From assembly GCF_018388425.1 (NCBI RefSeq), contig NZ_CP074406.1:1860001-1924000 (forward strand): a stretch of DNA of 64,000 nt. Reading direction: 5' to 3'. The notes beneath the pieces are model-generated. The model searched no databases. It saw only the letters and a list, made by a program, of their open reading frames with translations, and had not been told where the DNA came from. Origin of the DNA: Nocardioides faecalis (GTDB lineage: Bacteria > Actinomycetota > Actinomycetes > Propionibacteriales > Nocardioidaceae). Numbering within the stretch: the first letter of the stretch is position 1; each line of letters begins with the position of its first letter. Made by a program: the position numbers and the translations under genes. Shown in pieces: positions 23,523 through 35,346 of the stretch.

Positions 23523-24695
23523 ATGACCGACACCCGCCTTCTCGACCAGGGAGCCACGCCGCTGCGCTATGCCCGCGGTTGGCACTGCCTCGGACTCGCC
23601 TCGGACTTCCGCGACGGCAAGCCGCACGCGGTCGAGGGTTTCGGCACCAAGCTCGTGGTCTGGGTGGACGGCAAGGGCGAGCTCAACGTGCTCGACGGCT
23701 ACTGCCGGCACATGGGCGGCGACCTGACCCAGGGCGAGGTCAAGGGGGACGAGATCGCGTGCCCGTTCCACGACTGGCGCTGGGGCGGCGACGGCAAGTG
23801 CAAGCAGATCCCCTACGCCCGCCGCGTCCCGCTGCGCGCGCGCACCCAGCGCTACGAGACCGCGCTGCGCAACGACCAGCTCTTCATCTGGCACGACCCC
23901 GAGGGCGCCAAGGCCGACCACGACATCCTGCCCCCGCAGCTGCCGGGGCTGGAGGAGGGTCTCTACACCGACTGGGTGTGGAACGCCGAGCACATCGAGG
24001 GCTCGCACTGCCGTGAGCTGATCGACAACGTCGTGGACATGGCGCACTTCTACTACGTGCACTTCTCGTTCCCGACGAGCTTCCGCAACGTCTTCGAGGG
24101 CCACACCGCGACCCAGTTCATGGAGTCCAAGGGCCGCCCCGACAAGGCGGGCGGCTACGGCTCGGCGGAGCTGTTCCTCAAGTCCGAGGCCACCTACTAC
24201 GGGCCCTCGTACATGATCAACTGGCTCGAGGTCGACTACAAGGGCTTCGAGACCGAGGTCATCCTGATCAACACCCACATCCCGACCGGCGCGGACTCGT
24301 TCCTGCTGCAGTACGGGATCACGGTGAAGAAGCCCGAGGGCATGGACGACGACACCGCGAACTACATCGCGCGCAAGTACGCCGAGATGTTCGGCTCCGG
24401 GTTCCTGCAGGACGTGCACATCTGGAAGAACAAGGTGCCCGTGCAGAACCCGCTGCTGTGCGAGGAGGACGGGCCCGTCTACCAGCTGCGCCGCTGGTAC
24501 GAGCAGTTCTACGTCGACGTCGCCGACATCGCCCCCGAGATGGTGGAGCGCTTCGAGTTCGAGGTCGACACCACCAAGGCCAACGAGTTCTGGCAGGAGG
24601 AGGTCGCCGAGAACCTCGCGCGGATGGCCGCCGACGAGAAGGCGGCTGCCGAGGCCGGCGCCGGCGGCGAGCCGCCGATCATGTCGGGGACCTGA
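23523..24695 (+). CDS. kshA: 3-Ketosteroid 9-alpha-hydroxylase oxygenase, KshA, 390 aa
   Basis: The Rieske non-heme iron oxygenase that hydroxylates C9 of 3-ketosteroids and so triggers ring B opening with the 1-dehydrogenase. The Rieske ligands are in CRHMGG and CPFHDW (residues about 61-83). Mononuclear iron ligands lie in NVVDMAHFYYVH (about 169-180), with a later Asp in FLQDVHIW. Length agrees with the 380-390 residues of the family. The ATG at 23523 is chosen by family start; an in-frame extension to 23460 would run through the operator. No Shine-Dalgarno sequence is present. A small gene follows after one base and the reductase gene comes next. Confidence 0.95.
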   Translation: MTDTRLLDQGATPLRYARGWHCLGLASDFRDGKPHAVEGFGTKLVVWVDGKGELNVLDGYCRHMGGDLTQGEVKGDEIACPFHDWRWGGDGKCKQIPYARRVPLRARTQRYETALRNDQLFIWHDPEGAKADHDILPPQLPGLEEGLYTDWVWNAEHIEGSHCRELIDNVVDMAHFYYVHFSFPTSFRNVFEGHTATQFMESKGRPDKAGGYGSAELFLKSEATYYGPSYMINWLEVDYKGFETEVILINTHIPTGADSFLLQYGITVKKPEGMDDDTANYIARKYAEMFGSGFLQDVHIWKNKVPVQNPLLCEEDGPVYQLRRWYEQFYVDVADIAPEMVERFEFEVDTTKANEFWQEEVAENLARMAADEKAAAEAGAGGEPPIMSGT

Positions 24696-24696
24696 C

Positions 24697-24999
24697 GTGG
24701 CCTCCTTCGTCCCCACCAACCCGGAGACGCTGGAGGACCAGCGGCTCTACACGGAGGCGAGGCTGGTCGAGGTGGCCTGCCTGGACTGCCTGGCCCGGGT
24801 GCGGGTGAAGAAGAACTCCGAGCACCACACCTCCGTGCAGTGGAGCACCGAGGCGCTCGCCGCCTGTCCCGATCTGTCGCGGCGGGACCGCTCGTCCGCA
24901 AGGCGAGACGTGCACCGCCCCTGCCCACGCATGACGGCCAGCATCGAGGATGCTGTGCGCGCGGGGGACGTGCCCATCGGCGCGCTCGACGGGTACTGA
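24697..24999 (+). CDS. Small unknown protein coupled to kshA, 100 aa
   Basis: Starts at a GTG one base after the kshA stop, so translation is probably coupled. It has a CLDCLARVRVKKNS segment (CxxC) near residues 28-41, a third Cys in LAACPDL and a fourth in RPCPRM, which could bind a metal or FeS centre. M. tuberculosis also has a small gene (Rv3527) after kshA; a relation is plausible but not checked. The C-terminal half ends IEDAVRAGDVPIGALDGY. No membrane helix or signal peptide. A role as accessory or electron-transfer helper of KshA/KshB is inference from position only. Confidence 0.65.
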   Translation: MASFVPTNPETLEDQRLYTEARLVEVACLDCLARVRVKKNSEHHTSVQWSTEALAACPDLSRRDRSSARRDVHRPCPRMTASIEDAVRAGDVPIGALDGY

Positions 25000-25065
25000 G
25001 CAGCTCGTCCCCCTCCGGCAGCGGGCCACCGGCCCGCCGCCCGTCATCCGAGTGCAGAGAAGGTC

Positions 25066-26175
25066 GTGGGAAGTTCCGTGGACATCGAGTCCTTCGTTCT
25101 GGACGTCGTCGACGTGGTCGCCGAGACCGCCGACGCCACGTCGATCAGCTTCGCCGTGCCCGCGGGCGCCGAGGAGAAGTTCGCCTACAAGCCCGGTCAG
25201 TTCCTGACCGTGGCGGTGCCCAGTGACCGCGACGGCCTCGCCGCGCGCTGCTACTCGCTGTCCAGCAGCCCCCACGACGACGGTCCGTTGACGGTGACCG
25301 TCAAGCGCACCGCCGACGGCTACGCCTCGAACTGGCTGTGCGACAACGTCACGGTGGGCGACACCCTGCGGGTGCTGCCGCCCTCAGGCATCTTCACCCC
25401 GGCCTCCCTCGACGCCGACCTGCTGCTCTTCGCCGGCGGCTCCGGCGTCACCCCGATCATGTCGATCGTGCGCACCGCGCTCGCCCACGGCACCGGACGC
25501 ATCGTCGTGCTCTACGCCAACCGGGACGAGAAGTCGGTCATCTTCGCCGGCGAGCTGTCCCGGCTCGCCGCCGAGCATCCGGAGCGCCTGCAGGTCATCC
25601 ACTGGCTGGAGTCCGTCCAGGGCCTGCCGACGGCGGAGCAGATGCGCGCCTTCGCCGCCCAGCACCCCGACCACGACACTTTCGTGTGTGGACCGGCCCC
25701 CTTCATGAAGATGGTCACCGGCGTGCTCAAGGAGCTCGGGGTGCCCCGCGAGCGCCGCCACCAGGAGAAGTTCGTCTCCCTGGGCGGCAACCCGTTCGGC
25801 GACGTCGCGGAGGTGCGCGCAGCGGAGGAGGAGGTCGCTGCGGCCGAGGCCGACGACGACGCCGCGGCCGCCGACGTGTTCGCCGACGCCCCTGTCGGGC
25901 CGGTCAAGCTCGAGGTCGAGCTCGACGGGGAGGAGCACACCTTCGACGACTGGGACCCGCGCACCAAGCTGCTCGACTTCTTGGAGTCCAAGGGCGTCAA
26001 GGCGCCCTACTCGTGTCGCGAGGGCGAGTGCTCGGCGTGCGCGATCCGGATGGTCGAGGGGGACGTGCGGATGCTGCACAACGACGTCCTCGACGACGAC
26101 GACCTCGCCGACGGCATCCGGCTCGGCTGCCAGGCCGTGCCGCTGACCGACCGGGTGAAGGTCAGCTACAGCTGA
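25066..26175 (+). CDS. kshB: 3-Ketosteroid 9-alpha-hydroxylase reductase, KshB type, 369 aa
   Basis: A one-chain reductase with three domains in the usual KshB order. The FAD-binding barrel has RCYSLSSSP (about residues 60-68). The NAD domain has FAGGSGVTPIMS (about 122-133) and VCGPAPFMKM (about 207-216). A plant-type 2Fe-2S domain holds CREGECSAC (about 317-325) and the last Cys in LGCQAVPL (about 355). An acidic Ala/Glu/Asp linker (about 245-275) joins the last two. It passes electrons from NADH to KshA. The start GTG at 25066 is uncertain; GTG 25078 has GGGAAG 4 bases upstream. In M. tuberculosis kshA and kshB are far apart, whereas here only the small gene separates them. Confidence 0.9.
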   Translation: MGSSVDIESFVLDVVDVVAETADATSISFAVPAGAEEKFAYKPGQFLTVAVPSDRDGLAARCYSLSSSPHDDGPLTVTVKRTADGYASNWLCDNVTVGDTLRVLPPSGIFTPASLDADLLLFAGGSGVTPIMSIVRTALAHGTGRIVVLYANRDEKSVIFAGELSRLAAEHPERLQVIHWLESVQGLPTAEQMRAFAAQHPDHDTFVCGPAPFMKMVTGVLKELGVPRERRHQEKFVSLGGNPFGDVAEVRAAEEEVAAAEADDDAAAADVFADAPVGPVKLEVELDGEEHTFDDWDPRTKLLDFLESKGVKAPYSCREGECSACAIRMVEGDVRMLHNDVLDDDDLADGIRLGCQAVPLTDRVKVSYS

Positions 26176-26221
26176 GGAGTCTTCGCCGGCAGGTGTCGGG
26201 TCGCCGTGTCACGGTAGGGCC

Positions 26222-26830
26222 ATGACCACCGCCGTGCCGGGACCCGACGGACTGCCGCGCTGCGCCTGGGCGCTGGGCAGCGAGGAGATGCTCGCCTACC
26301 ACGACGACGAGTGGGGCTTCCCGGTCCACGACGACCGCCGGCTCTTCGAGAAGGTCTGCCTGGAGGGCTTCCAGTCCGGGCTGAGCTGGCTCACCATCCT
26401 GCGCAAGCGCCCCGCCTTCCGCGAGGCCTTCGCCGACTTCGACATGGAGGTCGTGGCCCGGTTCGACGCCAGCGACGTCGACCGGCTGCTCGCCGACACC
26501 CGGATCATCCGGCACCGCGGCAAGATCGAGGCGGCCATCAACAACGCCGGCCGGGCGCTCGAGCTCGTCGCGGAGCAGGGGTCGTTGGCGTCGTACCTGT
26601 GGGGGTTCGAGCCCTCGGCGGCCGAGCTCGGTGAGCCGCAGTCGTTGACCACCTCGCCGGCCTCCGTCGCGCTGTCGAAGGACCTCAAGCGGCGTGGGTG
26701 GAAGTTCGTCGGGCCGACCACGATGTTCGCGCTGATGCAGGCGATGGGCTTGGTCAACGACCACGCGCTGGGCTGCGTGACGCGGGAGCAGGTCGCCCAG
26801 GCGCGCGCCCGGCTGCCGCGGCCGGCCTGA
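26222..26830 (+). CDS. tag: DNA-3-methyladenine glycosylase I, 202 aa
   Basis: A helix-hairpin-helix base-excision repair enzyme that removes 3-methyladenine. Family features: RCAWALGSEEMLAYHDDEWG at the start (zinc Cys and the catalytic-side Trp), FEKVCLEGFQSGLSWLTILRKR near residue 40-62, FVGPTTMFALMQAMGLVNDH near 160-180 with the zinc-binding His. It stands alone between kshB and an opposing hydrolase gene, and its stop is 21 bases from the opposing stop. Confidence 0.93.
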   Translation: MTTAVPGPDGLPRCAWALGSEEMLAYHDDEWGFPVHDDRRLFEKVCLEGFQSGLSWLTILRKRPAFREAFADFDMEVVARFDASDVDRLLADTRIIRHRGKIEAAINNAGRALELVAEQGSLASYLWGFEPSAAELGEPQSLTTSPASVALSKDLKRRGWKFVGPTTMFALMQAMGLVNDHALGCVTREQVAQARARLPRPA

Positions 26831-26851
26831 GCCCCACCATCGGCGAGCGGA

Positions 26852-27523
26852 CTACCAGCCGCGCTCGCGCCACTCGGCCAGGTGCGGCCGCTCCGCGCCG
26901 AGGGTGGAGTCGTCGCCGTGCCCGGGGTAGAACCACGTGTCGTCGGGCAGTGGGGCGAAGATCTTCGTCTCGACCTGGTCGATGAGCGTGGCGAACGCGG
27001 CGGCGTCGCCGAACGTGTTGCCCACGCCGCCGGGGAACAGCGAGTCCCCGGTGAACAGGTGCGCGGGTCCCTGCGGGTCGCGATAGAGCAGGCAGATCGA
27101 GCCCGGCGTGTGACCGGCGATCGCGATGACCTCGAGCCGCGTGTCGCCGACCTGCACCGTGTCACCGTCCGAGACCCGCCGGTCCACGGCGACGCCGGTC
27201 TGCTCGGTGATGGCGTCGGCGTCCGGCTCGCCGGCGACCACGCTCGCGTCGGTCGCGGCCACGACCTCGGCCAGCGCCCGGTGGTGGTCCCAGTGTCGGT
27301 GGGTGGTGACCACGGTGCCCAGGCCCGCCTCGCCGACGAGGTCGAGCAGCAGGGGCGCGTCGGCGGCGGCATCGACCAGGGCCTGCTCGCCCGTGGCCGT
27401 GCAGCGCAGCAGGTAGCAGTTGTTCGACATCTTCTCGTCGACCGCGACCTTGGTGATGGTCAGGCCGGGCAGCTCGCGGGTCTGGGGCTCGCCGCCGACG
27501 GTGACGTCTCCGAGGTAGGTCAT
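26852..27523 (-). CDS. Metallo-beta-lactamase-fold hydrolase (glyoxalase II-like), 223 aa
   Basis: The zinc signature THRHWDHH is near residues 76-83; GHTPGSICLL (third His) near 138, TGDSLFPGG near 160 and the C-terminal YPGHGDDST near 205 complete the metal site. Likely substrates are thioesters such as S-acyl mycothiol or other small thiols, as for glyoxalase II relatives; the exact one is unknown. ATG 27523 is chosen because GAGG lies 8 bases upstream. Lies 51 bases downstream of a DinB-family gene on the same strand, which is also a thiol-linked family, so both may act in thiol metabolism. Confidence 0.85.
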   Translation of the reverse strand: MTYLGDVTVGGEPQTRELPGLTITKVAVDEKMSNNCYLLRCTATGEQALVDAAADAPLLLDLVGEAGLGTVVTTHRHWDHHRALAEVVAATDASVVAGEPDADAITEQTGVAVDRRVSDGDTVQVGDTRLEVIAIAGHTPGSICLLYRDPQGPAHLFTGDSLFPGGVGNTFGDAAAFATLIDQVETKIFAPLPDDTWFYPGHGDDSTLGAERPHLAEWRERGW

Positions 27524-27574
27524 GGGCACATCCTCGCACCGCTCCCACCGGGCGGCGTGTCGGCTCAGCCCGCC

Positions 27575-28321
27575 TCAGCCCGGCAACGCGGGCAGCACAC
27601 CGGCCGAGCAGGTCACCGCCCCGCCCGCGTCGCGGCCGCTGGACCACCACGCGAGGGCGGCCAGCGGACCGCTGACCACGGGAGCCTCGGGGCCGACCTC
27701 GCCGAACGCCCAGCTGCCGCCGGTGTCGGTGGCCTCGACCCGCAGCCCCGCCGAGGCGTGCACCCGGGCGTCGCGACGCAGGAACCGCTCGGCGGTGCGC
27801 GCCGGCCAGTCGGCGGGGGAGTAGCCCACGAGCAGGTCGGCGTGGTGGATCTCCACCTCGCGCAGCCGCATCCCGGGGATCACGCCGGCGCGCAGCACCG
27901 GCCCGCCGGGGGTGCGCTCGAACGTCGCGTCCACCGGCACCTCGCCGGCGGCCACCAGCGCAGCGTCGAGCTCGGCGGCGGAGTCGTGCAGCCGTCGTCG
28001 TACGACGTCCGGCGCAGCGGCGGCGAGGTCGACGATGTCGCGGTCCCGGGCCTCGACGGAGGCGTAGGTGTTGGCCGGGACGCCGGCGACGAGGCCGCGC
28101 AGCACGCCGGTGAGCCCCTCGGCGTTCAGCGCGAGGTGCGCCAGCACGTGTGCCCGGCTCCAGCCGGCGCAGACGCTCGGCGCTGCCCAGTCGGCATCGC
28201 GCAGCACGTCGGCTGCCTGCAGCAGGCGCCGCGTGGCGGCCCGCAGGTCGGCGTGCAGCTCCGCGTGCCGCCCGGAGCCGAGGCAGTCGCCGGCGCCCTG
28301 TGCCTCGTGGTGTGACGTCAC
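27575..28321 (-). CDS. Maleylpyruvate isomerase-family (DinB-like, mycothiol-dependent) protein, 248 aa
   Basis: A four-helix DinB-superfamily protein of the maleylpyruvate isomerase group. The N-terminal half has [20 protein letters not shown] (near residue 48-67), where the first metal-binding His lies, and [17 protein letters not shown] (near 160) supplies the further His pair. Relatives use mycothiol as cofactor or have unknown isomerase or transferase roles. The start GTG (28321) is the first in-frame start after the intergenic region shared with uvrA. C-terminal SCP-like part: [15 protein letters not shown]. Confidence 0.8.
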   Translation of the reverse strand: MTSHHEAQGAGDCLGSGRHAELHADLRAATRRLLQAADVLRDADWAAPSVCAGWSRAHVLAHLALNAEGLTGVLRGLVAGVPANTYASVEARDRDIVDLAAAAPDVVRRRLHDSAAELDAALVAAGEVPVDATFERTPGGPVLRAGVIPGMRLREVEIHHADLLVGYSPADWPARTAERFLRRDARVHASAGLRVEATDTGGSWAFGEVGPEAPVVSGPLAALAWWSSGRDAGGAVTCSAGVLPALPG

Positions 28322-28404
28322 CCACCCATCATGCCCGGGATCGCGTCGTTGTCGGCGGTGGGTGAGAGGCTTGGAGACGGTCGCGGTGGCTTGTTCCCCC
28401 GCCC

Positions 28405-28426
28405 TAGAATGGCGAACGCTTGTTCG
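28405..28426 (+). promoter_or_regulatory. uvrA promoter -10 with LexA (SOS) box
   Basis: TAGAAT at 28405-28410 is a good -10 hexamer. CGAACGCTTGTTCG at 28413-28426 fits the Gram-positive/actinobacterial SOS box (CGAAC-N4-GTTCG, perfect arms). LexA bound there would cover the transcription start, 37 bases before the uvrA GTG. DNA-damage induction of uvrA is the predicted result. Confidence 0.85.
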
Positions 28427-28463
28427 AAGACGTCGATCACCCGAGAGGAACCGAGGACCGGAA

Positions 28464-31436
<2,973 letters not shown>

Positions 31437-31483
31437 GGCCTCGCCTCGGTGTGGCCGGTGGCCCGGGTCCTAGCCTGGGTGTC

Positions 31484-31969
31484 ATGAGCGCACGGTTGAG
31501 CAGGAGGCAGACCCTGGCGGGGGTGACCACGGTCGCCCTGGGGCTGCCCGTGCTGAGCGCCTGCGCCGAGGGCAGCACCACCGCGACCGACCCCGCGCCG
31601 CGCCGCACACCGGCCCCACCGAGCCCGCCGCAGCCGACGTCCAGCGCTCCGGCGACGACAGTTCCCGCCTCGCCCGGCGCCGGGGATGCCCTGGTCGCGG
31701 CCGCGGACGTGCCCGTGGGCGGCGGCGTCGTGCTGAAGGACGCCGAGATCGTGGTCACGCAGCCGAGGCCGGGGGAGTTCAAGGCGTTCTCCGCGATCTG
31801 CACCCACAATCGCTGCCTGGTGAGCTCGGTGGAGGACGGCGAGATCGTGTGCCCCTGCCACCGCAGCACGTTCGCCGTGGCCGACGGTGCGCACACCGGT
31901 GGCCCGGCAGCCGGCCCGCTGCCCCAGGTCGCCGTCGAGGTCGACGGCGACCAGGTGGTGCGCGGGTGA
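31484..31969 (+). CDS. Exported Rieske 2Fe-2S protein, Tat-lipoprotein-like, 161 aa
   Basis: The N-terminus has SRRQTLAGVTTVALGLPVLSAC: a twin-arginine motif, a hydrophobic stretch and an LSAC lipobox, so the mature protein probably is a lipid-anchored protein exported folded by Tat. A Pro/Ser/Thr/Ala-rich linker (about residues 35-68) leads to a small Rieske domain with CTHNRC and CPCHRS (about residues 108-130). Such proteins carry electrons at the membrane outer face; the partner is unknown. TAGCCT lies 7 bases before the ATG. It follows uvrA by 47 bases but is not expected to be functionally linked to it. Confidence 0.88.
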   Translation: MSARLSRRQTLAGVTTVALGLPVLSACAEGSTTATDPAPRRTPAPPSPPQPTSSAPATTVPASPGAGDALVAAADVPVGGGVVLKDAEIVVTQPRPGEFKAFSAICTHNRCLVSSVEDGEIVCPCHRSTFAVADGAHTGGPAAGPLPQVAVEVDGDQVVRG

Positions 31970-31985
31970 GCGGATGGCCTGCGGG

Positions 31986-33278
31986 CTAGGACACCCGGAG
32001 GCCGTGCCCGGCCGCGGCGCGCCACGCCTCGTCGCGCGGCGAACGGCGCCGCGCCAACCGGGCGTCGAGCAGGGCGCCCGCCTCGACCGGCCGCTCGGCC
32101 CGCAGCAGCGCCGCGATCCGGATCTCCTCGACCAGCTCCCGCTGGGCGTCCGACCCGCCCAGGCGCCAGGTCTGCGGCGCCAGCGCGGCCAGCGCGTCCG
32201 CCGTGCCGCCGCAGTCACCATCGACCATCCGGGCGAGGGCGCGCGCCAGCGGGCCGGCGACCTCCCGGTGTGCGGGGGACGCCTGCGTAGTGCACCACCG
32301 GGCCAGGCGCTCCAGCCCGGTGCGGTCGCCGGTGGCGAGCAGCGCGACCGCGACGTGCATCGCGAGGAAGGCGGTGCTGGGTCGCTCGACGACCCGTTCC
32401 CCGACCGCCACCAGCACCTCGTCGAGGCCCGGGACGTCGGTGGCGCCAGGGGTGAGCGACCAGCGCAGCAGCAGGGAGCCGGTGTCCACCAGCGCGCGAC
32501 AGCCGACGGCGTCGTGTGGCTGCAGTTCGCGCAGGTAGCGTGCGCGGACCGCAGCGAGGTCGCCGAGCGTGAGCTCGTGCAACGCGGCGTGCCAGGAGAA
32601 GTGGGTCAGGCTGTCCACGCCCGCACCGGCGTCGTTGATCCAGCCGTCCAGCCAGGACAGGCCGCTCTCGTGGTCACCGGTCTCGTAGTGGGCGTGCGCC
32701 CGGGCGTGCGCGGCGTGGCCGCCGCCGGGGTCGGCCTGCAGCGAGCGGCACGACAGCTCCATCGCCTCGCCGAAGCGTCGCTGCTCGGAGCGGACGAAGG
32801 CGAGCAGGCCGGCCAGCCACGGGTCGTCGCCGTAGGCGGGGGCGGCGGCCTCGACGATGCCGCAGCCGCGGTCGGGCGCGTCGGCCAGGCCGGCGAACGC
32901 GATGGTCGGCATCGCCACCGTGAGCAGCAGTGCGTCACGCGGGTACGCCGCCAGGTGGGCGAGCAGCGCCGTGGAGTCGCCCTGCAGGTGCCGGTCCACG
33001 GCGTGCACGTGGCTGCGCTCGCGCTCGCTGGCGCGGGCGGCGTGCAGCCGGGCGTCGGCGAGCCGGCCCTGGGTGTCGACCTGCACGCACATCTCGTGCC
33101 CGACGAGCGCGAGTGCCGCATGCCCGAGGGCGAAGGTCGGGTCGAGGACCAGCGCCATCGCGATCTGCTCCGCCGCACCTGCCCGCAGGCGCACCAGGTC
33201 GTGCACCCCGGCGGTGTAGGCCTCGGCCGCCTCCACGCTCGTGGTCAACACGTACCCGTACCGATCCCGACAGCGCAT
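31986..33278 (-). CDS. Tetratricopeptide-like protein (TTC38-type), 430 aa
   Basis: An all-helical protein built of TPR-like repeats, for example FALGHAALALVGHEM, GGHAAHARAHAHYETGD and HFSWHAALHELTLGD, resembling actinobacterial relatives of TTC38. It has several His/Trp-rich helices and no signal peptide. The function of the family is unknown. Starts at ATG 33278 with no clear Shine-Dalgarno sequence; divergent from uvrC over 67 bases, and its stop lies 16 bases from the opposing Rieske gene stop. Confidence 0.75.
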   Translation of the reverse strand: MRCRDRYGYVLTTSVEAAEAYTAGVHDLVRLRAGAAEQIAMALVLDPTFALGHAALALVGHEMCVQVDTQGRLADARLHAARASERERSHVHAVDRHLQGDSTALLAHLAAYPRDALLLTVAMPTIAFAGLADAPDRGCGIVEAAAPAYGDDPWLAGLLAFVRSEQRRFGEAMELSCRSLQADPGGGHAAHARAHAHYETGDHESGLSWLDGWINDAGAGVDSLTHFSWHAALHELTLGDLAAVRARYLRELQPHDAVGCRALVDTGSLLLRWSLTPGATDVPGLDEVLVAVGERVVERPSTAFLAMHVAVALLATGDRTGLERLARWCTTQASPAHREVAGPLARALARMVDGDCGGTADALAALAPQTWRLGGSDAQRELVEEIRIAALLRAERPVEAGALLDARLARRRSPRDEAWRAAAGHGLRVS

Positions 33279-33345
33279 AAGTCCAGTAAACCACTATGGT
33301 TAGTCTCGGATGGCTCTGTCGGTCCCGATCCGTAGGGTTGGAGGC

Positions 33346-35346
33346 GTGTCACCCGCCCTGAGCTATCGGCCGAAGCCCGGCTCGATCCCCACCCAGCCAG
33401 GGGTCTACCGGTTCCGGGACCGCAACCACCGGGTGATCTACGTGGGCAAGGCGAAGAACCTCCGCGCGCGCCTGTCGTCGTACTTCGCCGACATCGCCAC
33501 GCTGCACCCTCGCACGGCCACGATGGTCACCACCGCGACGTCGGTGGAGTGGACCGTGGTGGGCACCGAGGTCGAGGCGCTGCAGCTGGAGTACTCCTGG
33601 ATCAAGGAGTACGACCCTCGCTTCAACGTCAAGTACCGCGACGACAAGTCCTACCCCTGGCTCGCCGTCACGGTCTCCGAGGAGTTCCCGCGCGTGATGG
33701 TGGGCCGCGGCGCGAAGCGGAAGGGCACCCGCTACTTCGGCCCGTACAGCCACGCGTGGGCGATCCGCGAGACCGTCGACATCCTGCTGCGGGTCTTCCC
33801 GATGCGCTCGTGCAGCAACGGCGTGTTCAAGCGCTCCGCGCAGATCGGCCGTCCCTGCCTGCTCGGCTACATCGACAAGTGCGCCGCGCCCTGCGTCGGC
33901 AACGTCTCCGCCGAGCAGCACCGCGAGATCGTCGACGACTTCTGCGAGTTCATGGCGGGGCGCACCCGGCCGTTCATGAAGCGGATCGAGGCGCAGATGT
34001 ACGCCGCCTCCGAGGAGCTCGACTTCGAGCGGGCCGCCCGTCTGCGCGACGACCTCGGCGCCATGAAGAAGGCGCTGGAGAAGCAGGCGGTCGTGCTCGG
34101 CGACGGCTCCGACGCCGACGTCATCGCGCTCGCCGAGGACCCGCTCGAGGTCGCCGTACAGGTCTTCTACGTCCGCGGCGGGCGGATCCGCGGTCAGCGC
34201 GGCTGGGTCGCCGACCGCACCGACGAGGGCGACACCTCGGCCCTGGTCGAGGACTTCCTGCTCCAGCTCTACGCCGGGGTCTCCGCCGAGGACGCCCGCG
34301 ACGCCGTCCCCCGGGAGATCCTCGTGCCCGAGCTGCCGCCGGAGGTGGAGACCTTCGAGCGGCTGCTCAGCGACCTGCGCGGCTCCCGCGTCGAGATCCG
34401 GGTGCCGCAGCGCGGCGACAAGCGCACCCTGCAGGAGACGGTCCAGCGCAACGCCGCGGAGTCGCTCGCGCTGCACAAGACCAAGCGGGCCAGCGACCTC
34501 ACCACCCGCAACCGCGCGCTGGCCGAGATCGCCGAGGCGCTGGAGCTCGACGAGGCCCCGCTGCGCATCGAGTGCTACGACGTCTCCCACATCCAGGGCA
34601 CCGAGATCGTCGCCTCGATGGTGGTCTTCGAGGACGGCCTGTCCCGCAAGGGGGAGTACCGCCGGTTCGTGATCCGCGACCAGGAGGGCTCCGACGACGT
34701 CGCGGCGATGCACGAGGTGATCACCCGGCGCTTCCGCCGCCTCCTCGACGAGCAGGCGCGGTCCGAGCTGCGTCCCGGCGACGGCGAGGGCAGCGGCCCG
34801 ATGCTCGTCGACCCGGACACCGGCCGACCCCGGAAGTTCGCCTACGCGCCGGGCCTGGTCGTCGTCGACGGCGGCCCGCCGCAGGTGGCCGCGGCGCAGC
34901 GCGCCCTGGACGAGCTCGGCATCGACGACATCCCCGTGTGCGGCCTCGCCAAGCGCCTGGAGGAGGTGTGGCTGCCCGGGCAGGAGGACCCGGTCATCCT
35001 GCCGCGCACCTCCGAGGGCCTCTACCTGCTGCAGCGGGTGCGCGACGAGGCCCACCGCTTCGCGATCGCCCACCACCGCAACCGCCGCTCCAAGTCGATG
35101 GTGGAGAGCGTGCTCGACGGCGTCCCGGGCCTCGGCGAGGTACGACGCAAGACGCTGCTGCGCCACTTCGGCTCCCTGCGCAAGCTCCGCGCCGCGTCCG
35201 TGGAGGAGATCGCGGCGGCACCGGGCATCGGTCCGCGCACGGCCGAGGCCATCAAGCAGGCCCTTGCCGGGGAGGACGCCGCCCACGCGAAGCCATCCTC
35301 GGCCACAATGGGCACCATGAACCAGGACGTGGCCGCCGATGGCTAA
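33346..35346 (+). CDS. uvrC: Excinuclease ABC subunit C, 666 aa
   Basis: Makes both incisions in nucleotide excision repair. Order of domains: GIY-YIG nuclease ([22 protein letters not shown], near residues 19-42), a Cys-rich stretch ([25 protein letters not shown]), UVR motif ([19 protein letters not shown] near 230), RNase H-like UvrC nuclease ([24 protein letters not shown] near 410) and HhH repeats at the end ([27 protein letters not shown]). GTG 33346 has TAGGGT 7 bases upstream, suggesting a leaderless start; ATG 33310 is the alternative. The stop overlaps rapZ by 8 bases. Confidence 0.94.
   Translation: MSPALSYRPKPGSIPTQPGVYRFRDRNHRVIYVGKAKNLRARLSSYFADIATLHPRTATMVTTATSVEWTVVGTEVEALQLEYSWIKEYDPRFNVKYRDDKSYPWLAVTVSEEFPRVMVGRGAKRKGTRYFGPYSHAWAIRETVDILLRVFPMRSCSNGVFKRSAQIGRPCLLGYIDKCAAPCVGNVSAEQHREIVDDFCEFMAGRTRPFMKRIEAQMYAASEELDFERAARLRDDLGAMKKALEKQAVVLGDGSDADVIALAEDPLEVAVQVFYVRGGRIRGQRGWVADRTDEGDTSALVEDFLLQLYAGVSAEDARDAVPREILVPELPPEVETFERLLSDLRGSRVEIRVPQRGDKRTLQETVQRNAAESLALHKTKRASDLTTRNRALAEIAEALELDEAPLRIECYDVSHIQGTEIVASMVVFEDGLSRKGEYRRFVIRDQEGSDDVAAMHEVITRRFRRLLDEQARSELRPGDGEGSGPMLVDPDTGRPRKFAYAPGLVVVDGGPPQVAAAQRALDELGIDDIPVCGLAKRLEEVWLPGQEDPVILPRTSEGLYLLQRVRDEAHRFAIAHHRNRRSKSMVESVLDGVPGLGEVRRKTLLRHFGSLRKLRAASVEEIAAAPGIGPRTAEAIKQALAGEDAAHAKPSSATMGTMNQDVAADG

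Noticed and set aside
28312..28321. Palindrome GTGACGTCAC at the start of the DinB-family gene
   Set aside because: It is a contiguous 10-bp palindrome overlapping the start codon, with no spacer and no flanking match to a known operator; probably chance in GC-rich DNA.
33289..33301. AACCA-N3-TGGTT between the TPR gene and uvrC
   Set aside because: Only 5-bp arms; expected by chance in 64 kb and not tied to a promoter element.
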